Shown: positions 7,198 through 13,118, counted from the first letter of the stretch. The stretch is 13,118 bases of DNA from JBNJEM01 sp051745935 (GCA_051745935.1 JBNJEM010000150.1:1-13118), one strand, 5' to 3'. Program-made: numbers and translations. Notes: generated by a model from the sequence alone, not told the origin.

Positions 7198-7463
7198 TGG
7201 ATGTCCGGAGCTGGTTCGCGAAGCACCGCTCGCGATGGGCCGCGACCCTTACGCTGCTCGTCGGGGTAGCCCTGGGGATCGTGTTGATGGCCCCCGCCGC
7301 GCCCGCCGAGTCTGGAGGGCGCGGCAAAACGGGACCGCCGCACTTTAAGAGCGGCAGTGAACGATCTCTTGTCATTTTGCGAGATATCAAGAGCACGTTG
7401 GATCGGATTGACTCGCGGCTTGAACGCCTCGAGAAGTTGGCCGAGAAAGCGGGGAAACAATAG
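7194..7463 (+). CDS. Small membrane-anchored coiled-coil protein
   Basis: An 89-residue protein of unknown family. Residues 1-14 are basic, 15-36 form one transmembrane or signal segment (WAATLTLLVGVALGIVLMAP) with a possible signal-peptidase site after APA, then a short Gly/Lys-rich linker and a charged amphipathic helix (about 58-86; LRDIKSTLDRIDSRLERLEKLAEK) with heptad spacing of Ile/Leu, suggesting an oligomerising coiled coil in the periplasm. GGAAGGAG (7182-7189) precedes two adjacent ATGs (7194, 7197); either could be used. It lies between the platform and PilM genes on the same strand, so it is probably an accessory part of the machine, such as a scaffold or anchor, but that is inference from position. 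Confidence 0.7.
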   Translation: MMDVRSWFAKHRSRWAATLTLLVGVALGIVLMAPAAPAESGGRGKTGPPHFKSGSERSLVILRDIKSTLDRIDSRLERLEKLAEKAGKQ

Positions 7464-7478
7464 CGTGAGCAGGCACCA

Positions 7479-7619
7479 ATGGTACCAGTGCCGGGAAGCC
7501 GTGACACAAGGCGCGAGCGGATGTGCCGCCTCGCGTCCTGGCCGTTTCTGGCGGAATCGCTTGCCCCCGTTCGTGTTCCTTGTGATCGGTCAAATACATG
7601 GGAACTCGTGAAAGGATGA
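7479..7619 (+). CDS. Possible 46-residue small protein before PilM
   Basis: A short frame from ATG 7479 (weak AGG five bases upstream) to TGA 7617-7619, which overlaps an in-frame PilM ATG at 7616 as ATGA. The peptide (MVPVPGSRDTRRERMCRLAS...) is Arg/Pro-rich without a recognised domain. The stretch also contains a hairpin, CGCGAGCGG against CCG-C-CTCGCG (7512-7535), which may be the real reason for its composition. Weak support; it competes with the view that PilM starts at ATG 7598. Confidence 0.22.
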   Translation: MVPVPGSRDTRRERMCRLASWPFLAESLAPVRVPCDRSNTWELVKG

Positions 7620-8710
7620 CCGAGGTGATCGCGCGGCGACGCAAAGGTTGGATTGGTGTCGATGTCGGCACCCGTTCCGTGAAACTCGCTCAAATCGAGC
7701 GGGGCGCTAAAGGTCCGCGCCTATTGGACGCCCAGGTCGTTCCCCGCACGCTCGATTCCCCGCAAACCGATGAGCCGGAAGACGCGTTTGCCGGAGTGAG
7801 AAACGAGATCGAATGCGCGCTGTCGCTAGGAAAACGATTCTCGGGCACCTCGGCCGTGTGCACCATATCGGCTGGTCAGTGCCGGTTCAGGCCGTTCAAG
7901 GTTCGGGAGGCCACCAGCGCGGAACAACGCGCGATGGTTGATGCCGAGTTGGACGCGGCGGAGCAGGCTCCCCCGTCGGGTCGCTGGTTCTCGTTCTGGC
8001 ACACGGGAAGCGCGGATCAAGAGTCCGACCCCTCGGGATTGCACGTGATCGCGCACTCGATGTCCCGGCAATGCAGTGCCCGGGTAGTGGCCGAGATCCT
8101 GCGCGCCGGGCTCTTCAGTCGCGCGCTGGACAGCTCGCCACTTGCCCTGGGGCGGGTTCTGGCCATGACCGCCGGGAGCGAGGCAGCGGAGGCCGTGGCC
8201 GCTTTGGATTGGGGCTTTTCCGCCGCCACGTTTTGCGTGATTCAACGCGGCGTGCCAATCTTCGTGCGGCGACTTCGAGACTGTGGCTTCCGGCACGTGC
8301 TGGACTCCCTCCGCACGGCCTTCGGCCTGTCCATCGAGGACGTCGAGTGTCTGTTCGCCACCAGCGATCCGGCGGCCAAGCGAAGGCTGGGAGACGCCAG
8401 CGCGATGGTGCAGAAAGCGGTTCCGGAAGTAGCCGCCCAGCCGCTGGAGCGGATGGTCGCGGAACTGCAGCGCACCCTTCGGTTCTTGAACAGCCACCAA
8501 TCGCAAGCCGTTCCCCGAAAAATGTGGCTGTTCGGCGCCGGCAGCCTGTGGGAGAACGCGTGTGAGTATCTGGCGACTCGCGTCGAGCCTCGGCCCGAAC
8601 AATGGCGACTGGAGGCCACGCGAATCGAGCACGCGGCCGCTCTCGCGCCCACGTCCGGTCTGTTGGCCGTGGCTATCGGAGCCTCATCCTTTCCGTGGAG
8701 TGCACAATGA
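7598..8710 (+). CDS. pilM: PilM-like actin-fold ATPase of T4P/T2SS alignment complex
   Basis: Cytoplasmic actin-like protein that binds ATP and recruits PilN at the inner membrane. The 370 residues carry the first phosphate motif GVDVGTRSVKLA (Asp22), a second phosphate motif DWGFSAATFCVIQRG with the following PIFVRRLRDCG, and the adenosine motif MWLFGAGSLWEN, in the expected order. Length fits the family. ATG 7598 has no Shine-Dalgarno; ATG 7616, giving MTEVIARRRKGW, is an equally good start and lies in an ATGA overlap with the small frame upstream. The stop overlaps the PilN start (ATGA), which indicates coupled translation in fixed ratio. Confidence 0.85.
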   Translation: MGTRERMTEVIARRRKGWIGVDVGTRSVKLAQIERGAKGPRLLDAQVVPRTLDSPQTDEPEDAFAGVRNEIECALSLGKRFSGTSAVCTISAGQCRFRPFKVREATSAEQRAMVDAELDAAEQAPPSGRWFSFWHTGSADQESDPSGLHVIAHSMSRQCSARVVAEILRAGLFSRALDSSPLALGRVLAMTAGSEAAEAVAALDWGFSAATFCVIQRGVPIFVRRLRDCGFRHVLDSLRTAFGLSIEDVECLFATSDPAAKRRLGDASAMVQKAVPEVAAQPLERMVAELQRTLRFLNSHQSQAVPRKMWLFGAGSLWENACEYLATRVEPRPEQWRLEATRIEHAAALAPTSGLLAVAIGASSFPWSAQ

Positions 8711-9306
8711 ACGCTTACATGAACGCGGTAACGACTGATCTGGTGGGGCGGGAACTGCTACGCCTGCGTCTGCGCCAATGGGGCGCGATCTGGGGAATCG
8801 CCATGGTCATCATCGCCGGTGGTTCGGCTTGGCTGGCGAAACCGCAAGACAGTAACGGATCAACCCGGCTGGACGCGGAACGCCGTGAGCGAGCCCGACT
8901 CGACACGCTCCAGGAACGGCTCGAAAAAGCCCAGGCAAAACTGGACGAACTGAGAAAACAAGAGGGGTTGGTCCTTGAGCTGGGTAATCAACCACCGCAT
9001 TTGATGGCGCTGTGGGGCGTCAGCACCGCTGCCGCTCAGAGCGGAGGGCCGGTTCAGGTGGAATCCTTGGTCTTGCAACGCGGGTACACCAAGCACGCTT
9101 CTCCCGCGGCAAATGGAAGGACGCGGCGGCAGACAAGCCGGATTGTCACGTTGAAGGGAACGGCGGGGGACAGCCAAACCGTGGCGTGCTTCGCATCGGC
9201 GCTTCGCGATTCAGGAGCATTTTCCACGGTGGAACTGAAATCCACCGAAGTCGACACGCGCGAGACCCGGGTAGCGGTGCGCTACGTGTTGGATTGTCTG
9301 TTTTAG
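8707..9306 (+). CDS. PilN-like inner-membrane alignment protein
   Basis: A 199-residue bitopic protein: basic cytoplasmic N-terminus (GRELLRLRLRQW), transmembrane helix (about 24-43, IWGIAMVIIAGGSAWL), a periplasmic coiled coil (about 53-88, rich in Glu/Arg/Leu heptads), then an alpha/beta domain ending in VAVRYVLDCLF, the layout of PilN/GspL C-terminal regions. The start is fixed by the ATGA overlap with PilM and GTGGAG (8695-8700). The short INLLP-type motif that canonical PilN uses to dock to PilM is not visible; DLVGRELL lies where it would be expected. Assignment rests on architecture and position between PilM and PilO more than on sequence motifs. Confidence 0.75.
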   Translation: MNAYMNAVTTDLVGRELLRLRLRQWGAIWGIAMVIIAGGSAWLAKPQDSNGSTRLDAERRERARLDTLQERLEKAQAKLDELRKQEGLVLELGNQPPHLMALWGVSTAAAQSGGPVQVESLVLQRGYTKHASPAANGRTRRQTSRIVTLKGTAGDSQTVACFASALRDSGAFSTVELKSTEVDTRETRVAVRYVLDCLF

Positions 9307-9343
9307 TGACTTGATTGGACGCGCGCGGAGCCAACACCAAGAA

Positions 9344-9922
9344 ATGCCAGCACGAACCCTCGACTCCATACTTCAGGCAACCGCGGTATTGTCGCTCGTG
9401 GCATGCGGCCTGGTGACTTACTACGGGTGTTCCGCGCGGCCAGTCGGTCAGGTGGAGGCGGCCGAGGAGAACGAGGGGCCGAGTCCCTCCGCGGGAGACA
9501 AGCTGCCGGAGATTCGCAGGGCGCTGCGTCAAGCCGAAACGGAATTGGAAAAGGCGCATGCACACGCCCAGCAATTGCGCCAGCGGATCCCGGATGATCC
9601 GGATGAGGCCGAATTCCTGAAACAGGTGTCCCGGCTGGCCGCTGCCACGGGACTCGAAATCCGGGACTACCGCCGTGGTAGCCTGGCCGTGAAAGAAAGC
9701 TATTCGGAGCTTCAAATCAACCTGACCTGTTCGGCGCGTTACGCGGAACTCTGTAGGTTTCTTGAAGCGTTGGACGAGCTGCCGAGAATCTTGACCATTG
9801 AAAAACTGGCCATAAGCAGCCCCGATGAAGGGGACGAATACCCGGTCGACCTAAGCCTTTCGGTGTATTTCCGTGGGCGGCGACAGGCACCGGAGACAGA
9901 AGAGGCGGAAAGCAATGGATAA
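9344..9922 (+). CDS. PilO-like inner-membrane alignment protein
   Basis: A 192-residue bitopic protein that would pair with PilN in the periplasm. It has a short cytoplasmic N-terminus, one transmembrane helix (about 8-28, containing two cysteines), a Pro/Ser/Glu linker, a coiled coil (about 56-84, IRRALRQAETELEKAHAHA), and an alpha/beta domain: FLKQVSRLAAATGLEIRDY is the usual start of the PilO ferredoxin-like fold, and YAELCRFLEALDELPRIL followed by VDLSLSVYF the usual end. ATG 9344 has GGAG 13 bases upstream, a long spacer; a TTG at 9311 would add 11 residues but has no ribosome binding site. The end overlaps the PilP-like gene by eight bases. Confidence 0.75.
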   Translation: MPARTLDSILQATAVLSLVACGLVTYYGCSARPVGQVEAAEENEGPSPSAGDKLPEIRRALRQAETELEKAHAHAQQLRQRIPDDPDEAEFLKQVSRLAAATGLEIRDYRRGSLAVKESYSELQINLTCSARYAELCRFLEALDELPRILTIEKLAISSPDEGDEYPVDLSLSVYFRGRRQAPETEEAESNG

Positions 9923-10568
9923 GTCGCAGTGGAAGAACAGAATTGGCGTGACGCCAGGCAAGCTGGTGGTGGTGGGCGTGTTGGGCGCCGTGTTTGTCAC
10001 CGTCATCTGCTTTCAACTTGGGGCCAAGGAGACACCAGTGGAGACCCGCAATCCGGATCACCGCGGCGTGAACCGCCTTTCGCAACGAAGAAACCATAAC
10101 CCCATTCAGGCTTCCTCTCATCCAAGGCGTTCAGGAGGTGGAAACCAGGTTTTGCGACCGGCTGGAAAGGCGGGGGCCGGCGGCGCGCCGGATACGGACG
10201 ATGCGGACGCTGACATGCCAGCCACCGGGGAATGGCCCGAGACCCCTCTCGAAATGGCACTCGCGCACGATCCCTTCGCGCTCCCGCCGCCGCTGGCCCC
10301 ACCACCCCCTTCCGCCCCTTCCACGGATCGTGCCGGGAGCGAGCGGGTGAAGGGGCGCCAGCGTCCCGAAGTGGCGGAGAAACATGAGCGGGCCTTGGCG
10401 GCGGTGCGCGATCGCGGGATCCAGATGGTTCTGGTTGACCAGGAGGAACGAGTTGCCATCGTCGGAGACCGTGCGGTGCGCGTCGGCGAAGTCCTGGAAG
10501 GCCTTCGCGTTGTTGCGATCAGCGCGGACGGCATTACCCTATCCGAAACCGGCGCGGAATCAGAGTGA
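9915..10568 (+). CDS. PilP/GspC-like periplasmic linker protein
   Basis: Links the PilN/PilO pair to the secretin. The 217 residues comprise a short cytoplasmic start, a membrane anchor (about 17-35, LVVVGVLGAVFVTVICF), a long disordered linker rich in Arg, Gly and Asp, a DPF motif followed by a proline run (HDPFALPPPLAPPPP), and a C-terminal beta domain (about 168-217; IQMVLVDQEERVAIVGDRAVRVGEV split as several strands) of the GspC HR / PilP type. ATG 9915 follows GAGGCGG (9902-9908). The transmembrane anchor rather than a lipoprotein signal is closer to GspC than to classic PilP. Residues about 62-83 are encoded by a segment similar to the repeat before the kinase gene, so the linker seems to have absorbed repeat DNA. 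Confidence 0.72.
   Translation: MDKSQWKNRIGVTPGKLVVVGVLGAVFVTVICFQLGAKETPVETRNPDHRGVNRLSQRRNHNPIQASSHPRRSGGGNQVLRPAGKAGAGGAPDTDDADADMPATGEWPETPLEMALAHDPFALPPPLAPPPPSAPSTDRAGSERVKGRQRPEVAEKHERALAAVRDRGIQMVLVDQEERVAIVGDRAVRVGEVLEGLRVVAISADGITLSETGAESE
10102..10163 (+). repeat. 62-bp repeat segment inside PilP-like gene
   Basis: Matches 1607-1668 at 47 of 62 positions without gaps, including CCATTCAG, ATCCAAGG and CCAGGTTTTG blocks. It contains AAACC-A-GGTTT, a small palindrome. It lies wholly within the disordered linker of the coding region and keeps the frame open. Confidence 0.55.
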
Positions 10569-10694
10569 AATGAAACGGAGTAGCGACGAAATGAATGGAT
10601 TCAAGTCGATCGAAGCCAGATCCATGCCGCTGCCGCGCAACCATGACACCACGCGCGATGGGGTACGACGCATCATGTTCCAGTCGTTAATGCC

Positions 10695-10788
10695 GGTCGC
10701 GGATGACTTTGTCCGCCGCGAGTCCGACCAACGGGAGGACGGCTTGCGTCGGGCAGCTTTCCACCCGGAAAAATCCAGCCGCCTGAAA
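10695..10788 (+). repeat. Dispersed ~95-bp repeat, copy 3
   Basis: This 94-bp copy differs from copy 4 at only three positions and has the opposite orientation to copies 1 and 2. It lies between the PilP-like stop and the likely secretin start. Its peptide frame (VADDFVRRESDQ...) is open and in register with the secretin gene from an ATG at 10591 to the secretin itself. Its hairpin loop presents GGGAGGA (10734-10740) followed five bases after GGAGG by an in-frame TTG at 10744. Confidence 0.93.
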
Positions 10789-10857
10789 CATAGGCCGCCA
10801 TCGGGTGAGCGTGGCATGGGCTGCGAGCGGACACACCCCATCAGGTGTTGGCCGCCC

Positions 10858-12852
10858 ATGGCGAAAATGCTTGGCCACCTTTGCGTCGTGCGTGATCGTG
10901 TGAAGTATAGGGTGCGGCACGCCACGAGGTGGGCGATGGCGGTTATCGTGTGCGCGTTGCTAGTCTCCGGCGCCCAGGGGCAACAGTCACCGACCTCTGT
11001 TGACGATGATACGGACCGACGTGATCACGCGCCGTATTCCATGGCGAAGGTGGAGAGCGAAGCCTACCGAACCCGGGGTCCCGCCACAACCCACAGCCCG
11101 CGGAATCCAACGACAGCGGGCGACGTTGAACAAGTGGAAGTGCCGCCGCCGGAAGGACACCGGATTCCCGTATGGGAACAGCCCAAGGAAGGACGGATTG
11201 ATCTAGATTCCCAAAACGGGCGCGTGTCGCTGGTGGTGCGCGACGCGCCCCTTAACCAAGTTCTGTCGATGCTGGCCCAAAAACAAAAGTGTAATTTGGT
11301 GTGCGCCGAGGACGTCAGTGCTCGGATATCCATCGTCCTGAACGATGTGACGCTGGAGCATGCGATCTCCGCTGTCCTGGCAACCGCCGGTTATACGGGG
11401 ACACGCCGCAATGACATCCTCCACGTGACCAGTCTGGCCGCCGGGAAGGATGTCGCCCCGGACGTGCAAGGCCGACAGTTCGAGGTCTTCCCGCTCGACT
11501 ACGCCGCTGGCTCGGACGTCGATCAGACGATCAAGGGCCTGCTCTCCTCGGTGGGGCAGTCCTTTTTCACCGAAAGCAGCTCCGACAATCTCAAGAAGAC
11601 CAAGGATGTCATCGTGGTCGAGGACGTCCCCCCGTATCTGGCCCGTATCCGGGATTACATCCAGCAGGTCGATCGTCCGCCCCGCCAAGTCTTGATCGAA
11701 GTTCATGTTCTGGAGGTGGGGTTGGAGGATACACAAAGGCACGGCGTCAACTTCAAGCATGTGGCTTCGTTGCTCAACAACACTCTCGAGTTCGAGATAG
11801 CCGGCGCGGCCAATCCCAAGGCATCCCCCGCCTTCTTCGCCCGCGTGGGCGGCGGAAACCTGGAAGCGTTGCTCGAGTGCCTCAAATCCACCACCGATGC
11901 CAAAACACTGGCGTCGCCCAGCGTGCTCGTGGTCGATGGGCAGGAGGCCAAAATCCAAATCGGTGAACAACTGGGATACCGTGTAACCACCACGACCGAG
12001 ACCAGCACGATGGAGAGCGTCGATTTCCTCGACGTGGGCGTGGTGCTGACGGTGACGCCTCATGTTAGCCGAGATAGCCGCGTGCTCATGCAAGTGAGGC
12101 CAAAGGTTTCCAGCGGAAGAATCAATCCGGAAACGGAATTGCCGGAGGAACAGACCAAAGAAGTGGAAACGAATGCGCTGCTGAGTAACAGTGAAGGGAT
12201 GGTCATCGGCGGGTTGATCCAAGAGACGGACGAGAATATCCAAAGCAAGATTCCGCTTCTCGGGGACCTCTGGCTGGTCGGTTCGCTCTTCCAGCGGCGT
12301 CAACTCAATAAGAAACGAACCGAGATCATTGTCGCTCTGGTACCGCGTGTTCTGCCGTATGCGCCCTTCCAAAAGTCACGCGAGACCTTCGAAGTCCAAC
12401 GCTGCCAAACGCCCCTCTTCCAGGGACCCTTGGAACGTGGCTGCCGACCTTGGGCGCCGGTGCTGCCCGACAGCACACGAAATCCCACGCCCTTGTGGCC
12501 GGGTGGACGCGAAAAGTGGACGCACGCGCCGCGGGGAGCCGGAATCGTCAACGAGGAATCCATGTTGTCCGACAACCTTCCCTCCACTGAATTCCAGGAG
12601 ACAACGCCGGAGGTCCCCGGCCCGTCGGCGAATCCAGCAGGCCATCTGGACTACCAAACCCCAGAAGAACGAGACCGTGAAGAACAAGACGCGAATTTCC
12701 AGGGCCTCGACCAGGCCGCGGAGAATCTGCCAATCCCCTCGCAATTCGGTGCCACGACGCAGCCGAGAGACACGACCGGCGCCGCCGAACAGCGGCACGC
12801 CGATGGGCCAGCCTCCGGACGGCCGACGCGGCCAGCGCGGCTGGAGAGGTGA
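10858..12852 (+). CDS. PilQ/GspD-type outer-membrane secretin
   Basis: Forms the outer-membrane pore for the pilus or substrate. From ATG 10858 it has 664 residues: basic n-region, hydrophobic core AMAVIVCALLVSG and likely cleavage after AQG; an STN/N0-type domain (about 125-180, VVRDAPLNQVLSMLAQK); a secretin_N/NolW-like region (FEVFPLDYAAGSDVDQTI, ending VDRPPRQVLIEV); and the secretin domain (about 275-500) with TLASPSVLVVDGQEAKI, VGVVLTVTPHV and the hallmark IPLLGDLWLVGSLFQ. A tail of about 165 residues, Pro/Glu/Gln-rich and probably disordered, follows VALVPRVLP; most secretins end there or have a short S-domain. Upstream in-frame starts exist: ATG 10591 with GGAG ten bases before, TTG 10744 inside repeat copy 3, and ATG 10816. 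I chose 10858 because the signal peptide would otherwise be buried behind up to 89 residues. No strong ribosome binding site precedes it, so the start is uncertain. Confidence 0.9.
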   Translation: MAKMLGHLCVVRDRVKYRVRHATRWAMAVIVCALLVSGAQGQQSPTSVDDDTDRRDHAPYSMAKVESEAYRTRGPATTHSPRNPTTAGDVEQVEVPPPEGHRIPVWEQPKEGRIDLDSQNGRVSLVVRDAPLNQVLSMLAQKQKCNLVCAEDVSARISIVLNDVTLEHAISAVLATAGYTGTRRNDILHVTSLAAGKDVAPDVQGRQFEVFPLDYAAGSDVDQTIKGLLSSVGQSFFTESSSDNLKKTKDVIVVEDVPPYLARIRDYIQQVDRPPRQVLIEVHVLEVGLEDTQRHGVNFKHVASLLNNTLEFEIAGAANPKASPAFFARVGGGNLEALLECLKSTTDAKTLASPSVLVVDGQEAKIQIGEQLGYRVTTTTETSTMESVDFLDVGVVLTVTPHVSRDSRVLMQVRPKVSSGRINPETELPEEQTKEVETNALLSNSEGMVIGGLIQETDENIQSKIPLLGDLWLVGSLFQRRQLNKKRTEIIVALVPRVLPYAPFQKSRETFEVQRCQTPLFQGPLERGCRPWAPVLPDSTRNPTPLWPGGREKWTHAPRGAGIVNEESMLSDNLPSTEFQETTPEVPGPSANPAGHLDYQTPEERDREEQDANFQGLDQAAENLPIPSQFGATTQPRDTTGAAEQRHADGPASGRPTRPARLER

Positions 12853-12885
12853 CCTCCATGGAATTCACGAGACGCCAAACACACT

Positions 12886-12979
12886 GGTCGCGGATGACTT
12901 TGTCCGCCGCGAGTCCGACCAACGGGAGGACGGCTTGCGTCGGGCAGCGTTCCACCCGGAAAAATCCGACCGCCTGAAA
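12886..12979 (+). repeat. Dispersed ~95-bp repeat, copy 4
   Basis: This 94-bp copy begins 33 bases after the secretin stop. It is nearly identical to copy 3, and its 54-base conserved half equals copies 1 and 3. It is flanked by ACACT on each side (12881-12885 and 12981-12985). Hairpins possible in all copies are clear here: CCGACCAA against TTG-C-GTCGG, and GTTCC/TTTCC against GGAA(A), plus end-to-end pairing of GGTCG with CGACC. Confidence 0.93.
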
Positions 12980-12980
12980 T

Positions 12981-12996
12981 ACACTGGTCGCGGATG
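12981..12996 (+). repeat. 16-bp partial second unit of the repeat
   Basis: ACACTGGTCGCGGATG at 12881-12896 recurs exactly at 12981-12996, a period of exactly 100 bp. Because it includes the first 11 bases of the element, it looks like the remnant of a second head-to-tail copy rather than a simple target duplication. Confidence 0.8.
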
Positions 12997-13118
12997 TGTC
13001 ATTCGTGATCCATTGAAGCTTAGCATCGCAAAATCAATAATTGTCGCATGATCGGGGCTGCTGGGCGTCGGCCCAATGCCCTCGGCTTGTCCGAGGGATT
13101 ATTACGTTCCTTGCTACA
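12997..13118. other. Distal intergenic segment
   Basis: After the repeat remnant the sequence becomes more AT-rich (13000-13045). A frame from ATG 13048 (MIGAAGRRPNALGLSEG...) stays open to the window edge, but it has no ribosome binding site and overlaps two hairpins, so I do not call it a gene. Confidence 0.3.
13062..13097 (+). terminator. Two tandem hairpins after the secretin gene
   Basis: TGGGC-GTCG-GCCCA (13062-13075) and CCCTCGG-CTTGT-CCGAGGG (13079-13097) are perfect hairpins three bases apart. ATTATTA follows the second, not a true T-run. They are the best candidate for an end-of-operon signal, but could also belong to the leader of a following gene. Confidence 0.4.

Noticed and set aside
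10695..10788. Repeat as a tRNA-like or tRNA-derived element
   Set aside because: The possible multi-arm fold lacks the TPsiC-arm consensus, a CCA end and a seven-base anticodon loop.
11203..12372. Long 389-codon open frame on the minus strand across the secretin gene
   Set aside because: It is the antisense of a clearly coding secretin in GC-rich DNA, shows no recognisable domain, and has no independent ribosome binding site.
1491..12979. Repeats as integron attC sites bounding gene cassettes
   Set aside because: No GTTRRRY/RYYYAAC core pair is visible, the copies have mixed orientations, and the genes between them form one functional machine.
1491..12996. Repeats as a CRISPR array
   Set aside because: Copies are about 95 bp, kilobases apart and inverted relative to each other; there are no regular spacers or cas genes.
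12329..13051. 240-codon plus-strand frame overlapping the secretin tail and containing the repeat peptide
   Set aside because: Composition is Arg/Ser/Pro-rich as expected for an out-of-frame shadow, and it overlaps the better supported secretin frame for over 500 bases.

Overview
The window is a compact cluster, all on the + strand, encoding a type IV pilus / type II secretion-like (T4P/T2SS) envelope machine with a two-component and STAS signalling module in front of the motor genes. In order it holds a prepilin-type pilin, a single-domain response regulator, a membrane sensor histidine kinase, a STAS protein, a PilB/GspE assembly ATPase, a PilC/GspF platform protein, a small membrane coiled-coil protein, the PilM, PilN, PilO and PilP/GspC-like alignment proteins, and a PilQ/GspD secretin. 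The DNA is GC-rich and diderm (secretin present). The split PilMNOP set, the long secretin tail and the style of the pilin suggest a Planctomycetota/PVC-type bacterium, but this is a guess from protein character; no rRNA or marker gene is present.

Layout: 1-337 has no convincing gene. The pilin (338-784) is followed by a terminator-like hairpin and about 245 bp of structured DNA. The receiver (1030-1431) is followed by a 323-bp gap made almost wholly of repeats. Kinase, STAS and ATPase (1755-5711) overlap one another by 8 and 4 bases. A 94-97 bp repeat fills the gap before the platform gene (5820-7037). From 7072 to 10568 the genes are tightly packed or overlapping. The secretin (10858-12852) is preceded and followed by further repeat copies, and two tandem hairpins lie near the end.

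How the genes work together: the ATPase drives the platform protein to assemble the pilin; PilM docks inside the membrane with PilN/PilO, which connect through the PilP-like protein to the secretin in the outer membrane. The kinase, lone receiver and STAS protein probably control the motor; translational coupling of kinase, STAS and ATPase is the main sequence evidence. No PilT-type retraction ATPase or prepilin peptidase is in the window.

The most unusual content is not a gene. A dispersed element of about 95 bp occurs four times (two in each orientation) exactly in the gaps of this cluster. It has nearly matching ends, internal hairpins, short flanking direct repeats in three of four copies, and a conserved reading frame. 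One copy is open in frame with the 5' extension of the secretin gene. A second, older repeat family occurs as a degenerate 79-bp tandem duplication before the kinase and as a 62-bp copy inside the linker of the PilP-like gene.
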